Notes: a model not told the origin generated them from the sequence alone. 64,000 nucleotides of DNA from Cheiracanthium punctorium (GCA_038373885.1 JAWZYV010014418.1:558001-622000); one strand, 5' to 3'. Positions 10,560 to 23,937 are shown, counted from the first letter of the stretch. A program made the numbers and translations.

Positions 10560-13500
10560 GCATTTTTTATAATTTGGGAAGTTAAAATAGCAGTGTAGAA
10601 CTTCAATAACAAGGTCTTTTTTTTCCGTTTAGTCCGAGGAAAGTATTTTATGTACACACACACAAAAAAAATCGACTTGCTAAGAGATGTCTTTCAACAA
10701 GGAAACAGCCATCTAAAATTGTGAGTTTTTTTTTCTATAACGCAAACCATTAGTGACAGTGACGGGTAAGTGATAAACATCTGAAACTGCTATGATAGTG
10801 AACTCGTACTGTAGGTGGAATTTAAGACGGGAAAATAAGCATTTTGTTCTTCCTGAGGACAAACTAGAGTTTAAATTACTTGAAAAAATAAAAAATCATT
10901 TATCACAGAAAAGGCTCTTTCCAGGGTATTAATTTCCCTGTTATACTTAAAAATAAAAATCTTGGTTATTTTTCATTAAATATCTGTATGTTTGTTATTT
11001 ATAATCTGCAATAGAAAAAATGACAAAAATTTGAACACAGGTCAGCGAAAAATCGCTGTTGAGAAAAGATTTAACAATATCCAATTGAAATAAATGCACA
11101 GTAAATGCTGTATGTTGCAACCATAATTAACCGAGTGCATGGATTTTGAAACTTAATATAATACAGTAAATACTTTTCAAGCATAATACCAACATTATTT
11201 TCGAAAAATAAATGGAATATTTTTCATAGCATAACAAGGCTTAAGTTTTATTGCCTTATACGTGCAAACATTGCTCGGATCAAGTAAAATTTTATAAAAA
11301 TTAAAAAGCATTTCCAGTTTTTTTTTAATATAAGGTTATATTTTTAAAAGTTCTACTAGTTGTAATAAAAGTTTGTAAAAAAGTTTAGTATATAAGCTGC
11401 ATATGTGCACAATGAAAATATTTTCTGTAAATGGCATAAGATGGGAAGTTAGAAGAAGGTAAGTTTATTTAAATAGTAACATAAGATGAAAAGAAATTTC
11501 TGCAGTTCCAACAGTATTTTCTTCCCATCTGCAGTTAACTCAAATTCAAGCACTTTGATGTATTCAGTATGCCACTTCAAAACCAAGTGATATTGATAAG
11601 CCAGTGATATTGGTCAACGGTCATACCATGCTGGAAGTCAAACAGCATCGGGATTGGTTAGTACCTGAAGGGTGAAAGGAAATGATATTGAAAGGATTGG
11701 GAAGCAGATGATTTTCGTTTAATTTCTTCCTAACTCTTCAAGGTCCATTTATTGTCACAAAGTAACAAATATAGATTTAATTGTAAAAATATGGCATGGA
11801 AATTTTGATTATGGAAGCTAATTTTTATTAACTTAACATTATTAAAAAAACAATAATAATAATGTTTGAACAATAAAATAACATCCGAAAAAAAAAATTG
11901 GGAATTTTACAATTCCGAATAAATATATATTTAACTAAGCTTTTTTTACGAAACTTAAGAAAAAGATTTTTCTCATGTTCATTTGCATACTACTGTTTTA
12001 AAAATGCATAATCTTACTGACACAAAAAGGCACAGGGAATAAATCAACATAAAAAATTATATAGTGTGTTTAACTAGTCTTTAACTGCGATTTATTTATA
12101 TATAATTAAATTTTCCATTTTATTTCATTTCTCGCATAGTTTTAAATTTAACTGCTGTATAAATTAATGTTTGATTTTATCAAAACTGACTTAATCAAAT
12201 TTAATTTTGCAATCATTTTCTAGAAATTCAGAAATACAAATGGCTGTTAAGCTATTAGAATTGCAATTACCTATACACTTTATAATCACTTAAGCAATCG
12301 TATAAGATTATTTAAATATTTGATGTTCATAATTTAAAGTATCAAAAACATTTTTGTAAATGCAACATTTTTAATGATAGTGGCGCTATAATTCTACGAA
12401 ATACGTTTCTATTCAGTGTGGGCATATTTTAATACTTCGTTTTTTCTTTTATTTTATCATTTTATATTTTTGTCTTTTTCTTAACATACGGAATATACTC
12501 CTGTTAAAATACTTTTTATTAGGTGAGATTTATATATCATATTTTTAATGTATTAAACACAAGAGAAAAAATAAATTACCAATTTTTTTCTGTTATGTTT
12601 AATATATTTATTTCTTGTGTTCTCTTGCGTTTAATGATAGCAAATTCTTTTTCTCTTTTCCTAAATGATGCATACGCAAAGTTTTAGAATTCAGCTCATT
12701 AAAACAAAAATGAGTGCAGGAAAAAAAATGCACATATAACCCTTGTAAAATTATACTTTGGTTGTCAGGATCTGTAAGTCATTATATAGTGTACTGAAAG
12801 TCCTCGTCTGCAATGCCTCTCTCTTAACTCCGTCGTAACGTTGTCATTATATCATCTCTATCATCTTGAAATTGACCAAACGGCAAAAACTCATTACATT
12901 ACGACAAAAACTCTTTTAACCGTAGGCGTTTTGGATCGTTTGCTAGGTTTTTCAAGCAGTTTTTCCACTTTTAAAGCAAAGCTTTAGCGCTTATCTGGAT
13001 TCCAAATACGTCCATTACAAATATAAATAAAACTGAAACATCAAGCATTAATTTTCTTCTGAACAACTCAACCTATCCTGGTACGATTAGTAGTTGAGAA
13101 TCAGAATGATTTATGATACATACTACCGTTCATTGCAAACAAATAACGCTATTCATTCATTTAATATTCAATTAGTCTTTTAAAACTTTCTATCCAACTC
13201 TGTATTATTCCTGTTGCAAGCCAGTCAATTTACAAGCAAGACACAGTAACCAAGGTGCTTGAAGGTTCTGTCGTTTCGCAAGCACGTCACGTTCGTCTGC
13301 ATTTTGTCTTAAAATTTGCAATTTTAAAATATGGGTGTTGTAAATTCACATAGATTTAATAATAAGATACTTTAACTGAACAATTTCATACCATAAACTT
13401 ACTGCACATTTTATTGTTGTGCGACAATGCCACGCAATGTACTATAATATTAAAATGCTGTGATTGAAAACTGAAACTTATATCACAATGTGCTGGTTTT

Positions 13501-13990
13501 ACATTTCACTGTTATAAATATAAGTTCAACGTTTCGCTAAATAACCGTTGAAATCAGAGTTACAAGCAATGTCATATACGTTGAACCGCATTAATGGTTC
13601 ACCCGCGAATGTTTTATAAAAGCCAAGTATTGAACCCATTTTTGAAAAACAGTTTTCCGGTGAACTAACATGGCCGCCGTTAGCTCGCGTTAGGAGGTTA
13701 GCAGCGATTACAAAAAATAAGAAAAAACTGCCTCATGAATTCTTCGAAAAGAAAGATCTTTTGAAAATGGGAAAAAGAAACTTTGTTAAAAAATATAGGC
13801 TGTGTAAAGGAGCTACCACATTTGACATCGAATAACACGTTTGACAGCAATGGCTATCTACATTCATTTTAAAGAGAACAGAAACTGATTATAGCTCATA
13901 ACTCATGAATATTTTTGAGTTGCTATTACTTTTCTAAAATCACGTGTAAAATACCAGAGCTCAATATTCTATTTTTTACAAGAAATTTTT
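10560..13990. other. Unassigned A/T-rich DNA
   Basis: No coding region, TIR element or RNA gene is recognised. A weak inverted similarity near 12545-12635 (ACACAAGAGAAAAAATAAATT against TTATTTCTTGTGTTCTCTTG) is the only structure noticed. Confidence 0.5.
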
Positions 13991-14049
13991 TTATTGCAAA
14001 TTGAGCTAAAACAATGCTATATATAATTTATTTTTGCCAAAAAAATTTT

Positions 14050-14135
14050 GTTAGTCGTGGCTTAGACGTCAATGCGCGATCGTTTGGACCAGTCATTGTG
14101 GGTTTGAGTCCCGAGTAGAACTTATTTTTCCTTTT
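14050..14135 (+). other. tRNA-like module (possible pol III head or tRNA relic)
   Basis: The stretch contains GGTTTGAGTCCC, a good match to a tRNA B box (GGTTCRANYCC), about 50 bp after a GTGGCTTAGACG segment that could be a poor A box. A T-rich run follows. No complete cloverleaf was drawn, so it may be a tRNA-derived repeat head or chance. Confidence 0.3.
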
Positions 14136-14639
14136 CTTCTAGTACTGTATATTAATTTTGCTGTATAATGGTGCTTGAGGAAACACCGCTAAAATGGTGA
14201 ATCTTAGCACCACATTTTTCAAAATATCAGTTACAGCTAAATTGGCACCGTAATTTCAGTGAAACTTTGAACTATATTTTTAAGAGTGCGGCGCACTGGT
14301 TTATTTCTTCATTGCATAAAGTGTATTGAGATTATAGCCCACATACAGCGTTCTACGGGACTTTTTGAGAGCGTTTCTGAAGAAGAAATTTAAAAGCTAT
14401 GCAAACCATTTCCAAGAGTTTTCTTTCAGAAAGTTAACAACGTTGTTGTATTTCCAGGCAACATGAATATCTACAAAGGCTGAGCCGGAATAGTCAAATA
14501 TATAAGCAAATTATTTAACCTTACTCATAGTCCCGAAAAAAAGACTACTGAAATTATAAACATGTTTCAACAATTTTTGAAAGGTGGATAATATGCAATA
14601 ATATTTTTTTTTATTTTTAAGCGAAGAGTAATTGAAGTC

Positions 14640-14705
14640 ACTTCCGTTGGTAGAGCGTTTAAATATCGACTCATTTAAATTAGATGTTCAGTCTCTCAAT
14701 AAATC
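14640..14705 (+). other. tRNA-like module (A-box-like TTGGTAGAGCG)
   Basis: TTGGTAGAGCG resembles the D-arm and A box of a tRNA, and a GTTCAGTCTC segment about 40 bp later resembles a weak B box. The arms between do not clearly pair, so this is at most a relic. Confidence 0.25.
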
Positions 14706-15099
14706 AAACTTACGGTTTTGACCGTAAGTGTCAAACTTACGGTCAGCCGTTACACAGATGTCAATATATCGGTCGTTTATGCTGAAATAGTCAAATTTAA
14801 CGACGTTTTCAAAAACGCATTTTAAGCCTTCGTATTTAAAACACCGCACATTTGTATTTATACTAACAATCTTAGAAATTTTTAATGATATGTATAAACT
14901 GCAAGGCAGTACAAATATATTTTAGGCAGTTAGAGAGCGGACAGAGATACATAAAGATAAACCAAACTCTACAAATAATTTTCTTGGAAATTTTTAAAAT
15001 GTGCAGAGGCTGTAAAATAATCAGAAATCAACATAGGGTAATACCGGGTGAGTCGCCACATCCGGGACAGATGTCACACCCCTTGTATTTCTTGTAATT

Positions 15100-18000
15100 G
15101 TCATAGATCAGTCACACGCGCAGTAAAGGTGTGTAGTGAGATTTTCTTAACTAGTGTATAGCAGGAATCCCTTTCAAAGCCTTAGCTGTAATTATGCAAT
15201 CCGTATTTTGAGATAAGAGAATGATTTCACTATCCAAGCTTTTAAACACGTTGCACTTCCTTTTTTTAGCCTAATTACTAAATCCATGATTGATTTTGAA
15301 TCATGGCAACTGTGATGTATTATGTCTGTACCGCACAAAATGGGATACATGCCGCACTTTCTTTTGTATGGGATGCCACTTTTATTAAAATTTTAATTTA
15401 TTTCTACTTGCCTTATTTTTTATATTACTAAATTTATGTTACTGGAGTATATTTTCTGGATTTAATTAAGTGTTATTAACCATTTCTGCTTTCCTTTGTA
15501 CACTCGCCTAGTTCGTCATGTTATTACTCGTTAATTGATATTGTAATAATTTTGCATTTTAACGTTTTGGCTTTAATGAAATATTGTTTTTAAAAACCAG
15601 ATAAATTTTAAATTTGTTTACAAATTTTATTAGAAACGAATATATTTTATGAAGGAATAAAACAATGTTAAAATAAACACTAATTTACTATTTTCCCCTC
15701 TCAAATACACCAATGTTACGTTGTTGAGGAAATATTAATTAAAATTCAATTTTAAAAAATAAGTATTTAATTTTAGTAGTGAACTAAGTCGTCAGATTCA
15801 TACTGATTTAAACCTACTAATATGCGTATTTGTACCCATTTAGTTTCTTTTTGTTATAACATAGGTAATTATAGTCCAGATATGAATATTTATTTTATTA
15901 TATATATATATATATATATATATATTACTTAATTCTGTTCTTATGATAGCCACGGCATAACTCCCGTACAAGAGCGGCGTCTCACCCGCAGTGTAAAAGG
16001 GGGGGAAATGTTCATTATTTATTTTTTATTTTTTGTCGCAGTGCGCATGTTCTACATAACCCAGCATGATTTATTTTACTGTATGTGCACCCTGGGATTT
16101 TTTGCACAAATTTTAAAAAATTGCGGCATAAGTCCCGGAATTACAAGTAAAATGCAAATTAAAGCGGATGTTTTAAAACTATTACTATATGCATTATAAT
16201 TAGTGACAACAACAAATGCTTCGCAAACAAATGACTTAGCACAAAGAAAGCATTCATCATACCCTAATCTTGATTAAAAGAACACAATAATAAGTCTCTT
16301 TCTTTGTTTTTGGGCATTCATGCTTCCTGTTAGGTAATATACAGCAAGCATTAGACATAGTCGGAAAATCTCGTGGGAGTAGATTTCTGGTCGTACGAAA
16401 ATTAGCAAATCCTAATATGAAAGTTAGGTATTTGATATGGAAAGACTAACTGAATTGCGTTCTCAATTAAAATAAAAAAAGAAACTGTGCATATTGGTAC
16501 GTGTATTCTTGAGTTAGCTTTTGTATTTGTTTATTATTAATTTGTTAAGACTACCATGCATGATACTATACAACTGAAATTAGTAAGGGAAGGTGACCCA
16601 AATTGATCCTCTGAAGGGGAAACCTTGCAAAAAATAACATAAATATTAAATAACACCTCGACCCTTTTCCACAATATTTTGCATCGTGCACATATTTTTA
16701 AAATATTTTAAACCCTAACTGAATAATGAAAAAAAAAAGAATTTTGAAAAAGAGTCCAAAGTATCATTTACCCTTACGCAAGGGCAAAATGATACTTCAT
16801 TTGAAGATTAAATTGTTTTTTATCGGCAAAATAAAAGATCTATACATAATGAAATAAAATAAGTTTTACAATCATAAAGTACGTATAATTTATTTTATGA
16901 AAATTTTCAAATAAAAAAGTGTCACCAACAATAAAATCCTAAATTTCAAAATTATAATTCAAAAATTATGGCCTACAATAAACGCAGAAATAAATTAAAT
17001 AATGTAATGGGGAGTCACGCATTTTGAGAACGTCTGAAGGGCTGCCATGATGACTAGGACCCGGTATTGGAGTTTCTTCTGTCGATGGGTCATTTTACCC
17101 GGCAATATAGCTGCTTACTTTAGGTCATATTACTGGAACACGCCAAGAAACATAACAAACTAAACCAGTGTAATTCACATCTAAAAACATACTCTATTCA
17201 GTAAACCAAGTCTTGTTTCTGTACATTGAAGACTGTATTTATAAATAAATAGGAAAGTTAGTCCTTACCTTATAAGACATATGATAAAACCCAGTTTTTT
17301 AAGAAGTCTGGTCAGACACGTTATACACCGATCGCTTAAATATCGCCATTGCTTCTTTTTGGCTTGGCACAACTACTTTAAATGTTACCTAGATGCTAGC
17401 GCTGCCATTCTGGAAGAAAACATATGTGGATCGTTTTGCCCGCTAGGATAATTTTGGGCCACCTTCATCTATTATTATCGGTGCTGGTAATTTGGATGAT
17501 CATTCTTTATTGCGATGTAAACATAAATTTTATGCCATATGATTTTAAATGTGCTTTATATCTGGCCAACATATATATTATATATTTTTTGCTTATATTT
17601 GGTAGTATATATATTTTTGTTTAATAGTTGAAGCTTTTCTAATTCTTTACGATTAAAGCCAGCGATATTATTCGATAAAGGGTGTAAAACTGATGGGAAG
17701 GACTAAGTACAGACCTTTTGAATGGTTCCGAGTTCAAGTACAGAATAAAATACCAAATTCCCGTCTCATAACAATCCGAAATTTTATTATCGTTAAAAAA
17801 AGTGTCCTATTTTTGATTTACTTAATCAAATATAATTAATTTATCAAATTTAATCATTAAAATTAGCCTTCGTCAGACCAATTAAACTTTCCTTTCTAAC
17901 TTAAAATTTCCCCAAAAAAAGTAATTTGACTTGCTACCCTGTTGAAAATCTACACCTTTGGTAATCAGAAAATTTTGTTAACAGCTATATTGACCCTGAA

Positions 18001-18100
18001 TAAAGGCATTCGACTCGTTTTGTTCTCCCTCTAAATTAATGGACTTATAGATTGACATCCAATCTGCAACTTCAATGTCATGTTTTGTTTAATAGGAGCT
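15100..18100. other. Unassigned A/T-rich DNA with (TA)n tract
   Basis: The main recognisable item is a (TA)n microsatellite at about 15899-15925. Several short phrases with GGGTAAAATG-like character around 16780 and 17090 did not resolve into termini. ORFs here are short and without motifs. Confidence 0.5.
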
Positions 18101-18151
18101 GTAAATGCACCACCAAAATTGAAAAATTAAATTTAAAATGCTTAATTTATT

Positions 18152-18433
18152 TGCCAGGAGAGGACAGCTCGCGTCATTGAATGTGTCGCTTAGAGTTACA
18201 TATACGTCCTTCCCGGAATTTCCCGCCAGAATTTGGAACCTCATCAGAAGGTGGGGGACTTCTGAATATTGGCACCCCTCGGAAACTGCTAGCGACCGCC
18301 GAGAGGACGTTCGGAACCACAGATTTAACGTGCACCGCATGCACACGGTGGTCTTTAGTGGTACGCCGGTATCGAACCTGCAACCTTCCGGTTACGAGTC
18401 CAACGTCTTAACCACTGGGCTACCACGGCCCTG
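18152..18433 (-). mobile_element. tRNA-derived SINE, type 1
   Basis: The minus strand begins with GGCCGTGGTAGCCCAGTGG, an A-box-like tRNA head, and about 45 bp later has GGTTCGATACC, an almost perfect B box. Both are internal RNA polymerase III promoter elements. The element is bracketed by an exact 16-bp duplication, AAATGCTTAATTTATT, at 18136-18151 and 18434-18449, so insertion occurred by target-primed reverse transcription. Parts of the body (TTTAACGTGCACCGCATGCA) are shared with the repeat at 29978-30330. It would need a LINE enzyme in trans. Confidence 0.88.
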
Positions 18434-18449
18434 AAATGCTTAATTTATT

Positions 18450-19880
18450 GTGAAATTCTTTTAAAAAGGAAGAAGAGTACCTGAAAGAGACTTGATTTGT
18501 ATTGTTGTTCCTAACGTAAAAATTAATTTTCGCCTTAAATTATCTTTGAACTGCGCTAAATGAGGAAACATGAACATGAGGATAAAGGTTTATCAGTATA
18601 GAATTAAGCGTTAAACTGGTAAAATGTTCGAAAACCCTTTATTATTTAAGATTCTTACAATGCTAACTTATCTCTGACAGATTGTGCCTGACTTTTTGTT
18701 CATTTGTGCCCACTGCACATTTCATTTTCGAAACCCTGCGAATTGTTAACACTATCAACGCATTCCTGCAATGATACTTATACTCAAGATTAGGAAATAA
18801 CTACCTTTTTATGGCAAAAAAAAGATTTAAAAATAACTATTCAATTATTTTGTCCTTGAGAAATGTTGCTGCATGAAAAATTTTCTCAAAGTACTAGAAA
18901 GTTAAGATACTACATACGTCTAGAAATGAATAATATTTATAGTTAAATTGCAAATAAATGAAATAACTTCGAGGACAGAGGCCCCATATTATAAATGAAG
19001 TTCTGCTGTCAGATAAGGTTATGGTCAAAATAATGACTTTCCAAAATTTAGAATGTGTTTTTAAAGTATAGCTTTAAAATAAACATAGCTGATAAATGTT
19101 TACTCAAAATATTAATATACTTCGTACGAACTAATATATCACCTCGCATCATGATCCATTAATCATGCGTTAACGACTCGACGAACAGATACGTGGGATA
19201 AAGTCTGTAGAATAAATGAAATAATTAAATTCATAAATTTTTCTAATTCATTGAAATACGTAATCCTACGCATTCCTCAATTAAATACTTCATTAATTAT
19301 ATTTTCCTCTAATCGCTTTACGGGTGGAATAAAATAAACCAGCTGCCTAAAAACACGACTGATTTTTCATATTACTTCACTATCCTTCCTTACGACAGAA
19401 ATCATAATTTATTTTTCGTTCCAGAGCAGTCAACGAGTTCTTTACCTCTGCGGAAATTCTTCTAAAAATGAATTTTAATTCTTCTGATTAATTACATTTT
19501 CCTCTATCACTACGCGTGTGCTTGCCTGATGAAAAATATGACACCTACGAATGCCCTTTCACATAGGTTGACCTTCAACGGGATATTGTGTTTCAGCCAG
19601 AATCTTGGGTCGCAATTAACTTGAATCAGGTAACTCAGAACGTCATTTAACTTGAGATCTTTAACCACTAAATTTGAATAGAGTCGTTATTCAGTAAAGG
19701 AACTGAGGACTATGACATATTTCGTAGTTTATAATTATCTTGCTTCTCGGCACTTTACTGCTTAGTTTTCAAAAAGTGTTTTATCGGTTCACAAAACAGC
19801 AATAAATTGCAAAAATTGCAAGAGCGTTTGTGTTACACTTAGATGAGATGATACTATAATTAAACTATTGCACATCTGAT
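18450..19880. other. Unassigned A/T-rich DNA
   Basis: Nothing with clear coding, structural or mobile-element signature was seen. Confidence 0.5.
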
Positions 19881-19899
19881 TTCTGTTTGAGTTAGTTCT

Positions 19900-20133
19900 G
19901 TTGTGTGTGATTGCGGCAAAGCTACGCTAGGGCGATCTGCCAAGGGGGGGTGCCTTGCGAAGGAGGACTTTCTAAGGGGTTCCAACGCGTATTCACGTTA
20001 CATCTGGAGGAAACCTACCAAAACTCCAGATCGTTAGATCGACAGCCGCGCGCTGGGACCCGCGCGAACCAGGGACTTTCACACTTCAGCCATCTACCAT
20101 TTTCAGTGGCATAACCACTGTGCCATGGTGACG
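19900..20133 (-). mobile_element. tRNA-derived SINE, type 2, copy 1
   Basis: On the minus strand the head reads TGGCACAGTGGTTATGCCAC, with a B-box-like GGTTCGCGCGGGTCCC downstream. The body contains CCAGATGTAACGTGAATACG followed by GGAACCCCTTAGAAAGTCC. An exact 13-bp duplication, TTGAGTTAGTTCT, flanks it at 19887-19899 and 20134-20146. It is the same family as 27438-27662, and its body resembles that of the type 3 SINE at 32412. Confidence 0.88.
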
Positions 20134-20149
20134 CTTGAGTTAGTTCTAT

Positions 20150-21140
20150 AGAACCATTGACTTGAATCCTTGACACCCCCCCCTCAATAAATTAAAAAAA
20201 AAACTTTTTTCTTTAATAATATACATGATGTCTTGCGTGTTATCAGGTATGCCTCATTTTTTATAAGATAAGGGGAGAGAAAAAAAAAACCATATTGCAT
20301 TGAATATTTCCTTACATTCACAGAATATTACTTTACTTTTTTTGTAGTTTTAGTTGTTATCTTATAACAATCGTTTCTGACAAACCATGATACTAGCTTG
20401 TTTTAATTCATTTAGTGTGATGCAGTGCATTTTGATAAAAAAAAATTGAATGCAGTTTTTTCTCCATTCATTATTCTAGACATGCATTTATTCTTGTCTA
20501 GTCTAATGGAAAGAGAAAAAAATGCACGTTGTTGTGTGAAAATTTTATGTTAAAGAGCAATTATATGTATATAACTCAAAATGTATTGAAAAAAAATATG
20601 TCACATCGTCTGGTTATGAAAAGATAAATATAGAGTTTGTTGTCAGCATTTCATATTGTATTCAAGCGGTTTTATAGTAAAGGAACCATTTCATTCTTTG
20701 ATTCTTAAACACCGTAAAAAGCACCTAGATTTTGACATATATTATGGAAGTTAAAATTTTTAGGTTTTATTTCCCATTCATTTGTTAAAGGTGTATACAC
20801 ATAAGCTATAATTTCCATTAAAAAGGATGAATAGCAGTTTAGAAAGTCTACAAACATATTTTTTTTTGAATTTGCCATGACAATGGACTTTTCTTAAAAT
20901 GCTATTTATATAATAACATTTATAACGCAGCTAGTAGACGAGTTTCAGTTCAAACTATATATTTCTTTTTTTGCTTGTCTGTTCTTTTTATAAACCATTA
21001 ATCTTTTAAATTGCATTAAGAAAAAGCTGCAGATTTTAGAGAATTGATCATGTGAAAATCTTTTTCTTTGATAATATACCCATGAAATTAAAACTTTGCC
21101 AGGTCTGTAACTTGGGTTAACGGGGCCCACGAAGTAATAA
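20150..21140. other. Unassigned A/T-rich DNA
   Basis: No gene or bounded repeat recognised; several poly-T and poly-A runs only. Confidence 0.5.
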
Positions 21141-21147
21141 AAAATGT

Positions 21148-21360
21148 ACACTCTTAAAAAGTTAGTACAACATGTCACCAAAACATGGTACTGAAAAGTT
21201 TTCTCCATAAAATGATTAAAATTTGTTCCACCATTTGGTGCTCAGGTTTAACCATACTTTGGTGAAGCACCAAATGTTGGTACAATGTTTCACCATCTTA
21301 CGGAACCAAATTTTCAGTACTTGGTTTTGGTGAAATGTTGCACTGAGTTTTTCAGAGTGT
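21148..21360. mobile_element. TIR MITE, ACACTCT termini
   Basis: The left end, ACACTCTTAAAAAGTTAGTACAAC, pairs with the right end, GTTGCACTGAGTTTTTCAGAGTGT, as an imperfect inverted repeat. Further inward CACCAAAACA pairs with TGGTTTTGGTG, and CACCAAATG-type motifs recur inside. The target duplication is unclear, so the superfamily is not assigned. Confidence 0.6.
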
Positions 21361-21364
21361 TAAG

Positions 21365-22060
21365 TCCTCCAATTTTTTTTTAAAACTTGCACTTACGTGT
21401 GTATGTGTGTGTGCGTATATACGTATTTCCTCTAGAATAATACGAGAATAGTTTCATATAATAAAATACTGCTTCGCTTCCTATAATGCTCGTAGATTAT
21501 ATTCAATTTTAAAATGATAGTTGCATGTGGGGAATTCCATTTATATTTGGACTTAATAAGAGCGTCCAGCCAATATAAAAAATGCGAAGCTATGTATGAC
21601 CTTACAAGTTTATTATGCATATTGAAGGTATAATGTACTTAAAAATTAAAGATGCGCTTATGCGAAACCTACGGACTTGTTCTGGTACTAAGATATTTTT
21701 TTTCTTATAACTTACACATAAGTAAAAGAACATGTCATTTTCAATTATTTTGATATCTTCGTAAGGGCAGGGCTTTAACATTCGTTTCGTGCGAGGGAAA
21801 AAAAAAAAGAGTGCAAACCTGCAAAAAACGTCCATGCAAATTCACTATCGCTGAGATTAAAACAAACATAGGAAGAAAGTTTTGCATCGCATATACTTTC
21901 GTCATGTTACTTAGTAATGTTACCGAACGATAATGTAATTTTTATTGATAGTATTTGTCATGAATTTAATTTAATTGATTAAAAAATAAGTTAATGTTTA
22001 AATTAGTTTATAAGAATTAATTAACTTTTTACATATCTGTAAGAAATTTTTTGAACAGTA
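21365..22060. other. Unassigned A/T-rich DNA
   Basis: A (TG)n-like stretch lies at about 21396-21418. Minus-strand ORFs at 21432-21835 show no recognisable motif. Confidence 0.45.
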
Positions 22061-22066
22061 TGTCTG

Positions 22067-22379
22067 TTTGGTACACTTTTCTAAAAAACTATTGAGTTTA
22101 TCATCTTAAAATTTGGTATGATATCTGAAGACATACTATCTGAGAATAATAAGAAGCATTTTTCAGTTTGGCTTAAAAGAAATAAAATGAAAAATATTTT
22201 ACACAAAAAAGACTTTAAAATATCCTAAAAATAAAAAAAATAAAAATTCTAAAAAAAAAAAATATTTCACTCACATTTCTAATGTTAGATATATTTTTAA
22301 AAACAAGTTACTTAAACAGGAAAGTTTTGGAACGTTTCAGCTGTTTACTTGAAACAGATTTTTAGGAAAGTGTACCAAA
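22067..22379. mobile_element. TIR element, TTTGGTACACTTTTCTAAAAA termini
   Basis: The left terminus TTTGGTACACTTTTCTAAAAA is mirrored by TTTTTAGGAAAGTGTACCAAA at the right end, about 20 bp with one difference. The interior is A-rich and has no ORF. No target duplication could be fixed, so the superfamily stays open. Confidence 0.7.
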
Positions 22380-22431
22380 GCATAAAAAAACATATTTGGA
22401 GAAAGGCAAAAAACACAGTACTTAAAATATA

Positions 22432-23038
22432 CAGTCTGTCAATTAAATAACCAAATGTCGGAACCGTGTATGAACAATACAGTTGTTGGGACATTTTTTT
22501 TTGGATCCCCCAATTCTATTTTAAAAAATAGTTGTGGGTGATATAACTCCACGAGAATCCTTTACTTTTTTTTAAGTATGTTATTTCTCGTCAACAATGA
22601 ACAACAACAAAAAAAAATGGTCAACATAAAATTATAACAAATGCATTTTAACCCTTTGAGGCACAACCCTTCCCCTCATAAGTGGCATGGTATGCAATGA
22701 ACATTTTGATCATATGCCATCTAGCTGGTAGTTATGTCGAGCAATGATAAAACGGCAGCCCTTTTTTTCAGCATTGGTGGGGGGGAGGAGGAGGGAGGGA
22801 AAGGGTTGTGCCTCAAAGGGTTAAAATGCATTTGTTATAATTTTATGTTGACCATTTTTTTTTGTTGTTGTTCATTGTTGACGAGAAATAACATACTTAA
22901 AAAAAGTAAAGGATTCTCGTGGAGTTATATCACCCACAACTATTTTTTAAAATAGAATTGGGGGATCCAAAAAAAATGTCCCAACAACTGTATTGTTCAT
23001 ACACGGTTCCGACATTTGGTTATTTAATTGACAGACTG
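22432..23038. mobile_element. Foldback MITE with long arms, TA target (Tc1/mariner type)
   Basis: The outer ends are CAGTCTGTCAATTAAATAACC and its exact inverse, each abutting a TA dinucleotide (22430-22431 and 23039-23040). The inverted arms run for about 240 bp each (22432-22670 and 22800-23038) and are almost identical. Between them is a spacer of about 130 bp with a GGGGGGGAGG run. Both arm ends at the spacer read through CCCTTTGAGGCACAACCCTT or its inverse. The TA target and CAGT start fit the Tc1/mariner group. Confidence 0.9.
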
Positions 23039-23039
23039 T

Positions 23040-23570
23040 ACTGCTTTGAAACATTTCAGCACCATATTCATTTTGGTTTAATATTTCCGCATCAGTTTTT
23101 TGTTTTATCATTTTGTTTTTAACTCTTTATGATTTAGAGAGTTTTTGGAAACTGTGTGATGCTTCTCGAACTCGAGCCTCAACCATTTTTCTCAAGCAAT
23201 ACTTGGACAATGGACTTTATGGCCTGGGACAGTTTTCAAATATTTTATAACTTTTGTGTGGCTGCAAGCACTATTATTAAAACGCATAACGGCATCTAAA
23301 ACATCCAACTTCAGAGTACTAATTGAAACAAAAACGTATTTTTAGATAAGCATTTCCGTAAACAATGGTTACAACTCTCATTTGGATTATGAGTTTTACC
23401 ATGCGTGTATTTGCTCAAAATTTTACCGGACAGAGAACGGAAAACACTTTTAACAGCTGGAAGTATAGGTTCTGGCAAGGATTGTTTGTGGGCGTACTGT
23501 TTTTAAAGTTTAATGTAGCCATACCACGTTTGTTTAAATTTTTAAAAGCCTTATTTTAAGTGTTTATATA
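23040..23570. other. Unassigned DNA
   Basis: A 64-codon plus-strand frame (23365-23559) opens with a hydrophobic stretch, but it has no recognised motif and no neighbouring gene signal. It is treated as chance. Confidence 0.45.
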
Positions 23571-23580
23571 CACTAAACAG

Positions 23581-23806
23581 CGGTGGCGCACACAAGATTT
23601 TCTCTTGGAGGGGGTCGAGCTCATGCAGCTGTGACATCAACCTCCTGAAAAAGAGCAGAACATTTTTTCTTTCTTCTGAGCGCCTTTTATTGACTCTGCA
23701 TTTCAATGTACTGGCATGTTTCTGAATAATGTTTTAATTTACCTGTCTTAACTGCTAAAAACGAAAATTTTACAAAGTCGAACCCCCTCGCTTGTGTGCG
23801 CCACTG
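23581..23806. mobile_element. hAT MITE, GGTGGCGCACACAAG termini
   Basis: The left end CGGTGGCGCACACAAG pairs with the right end CTTGTGTGCGCCACTG, 15 of 16 bases. The 8-bp duplication CTAAACAG is exact on both sides (23573-23580 and 23807-23814). No coding capacity. Confidence 0.9.
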
Positions 23807-23937
23807 CTAAACAGACATAAATTATATATGTATAGAATCGTCTCATGCTGCTTTATGTTTTAGGCCGATAGTTGAAAATTCGAAAATTTGAGCCACTTTA
23901 TGCTTCATGTTTCCTTAAGGCAATACATGCTAAAAAC

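Noticed and set aside
15899..15925. (TA)n tract considered as a possible CRISPR or regulatory array
   Set aside because: A simple dinucleotide run with no spacers or conserved repeat unit.
16740..17110. GGGTAAAATG/CATTTTACCC-like phrases as possible transposon ends
   Set aside because: They do not form matched inverted ends and no target duplication was found.
22734..22955. 73-codon frame inside the foldback MITE
   Set aside because: It starts in the spacer and reads into the right arm; the arm sequence is noncoding and repeated in inverse on the left.
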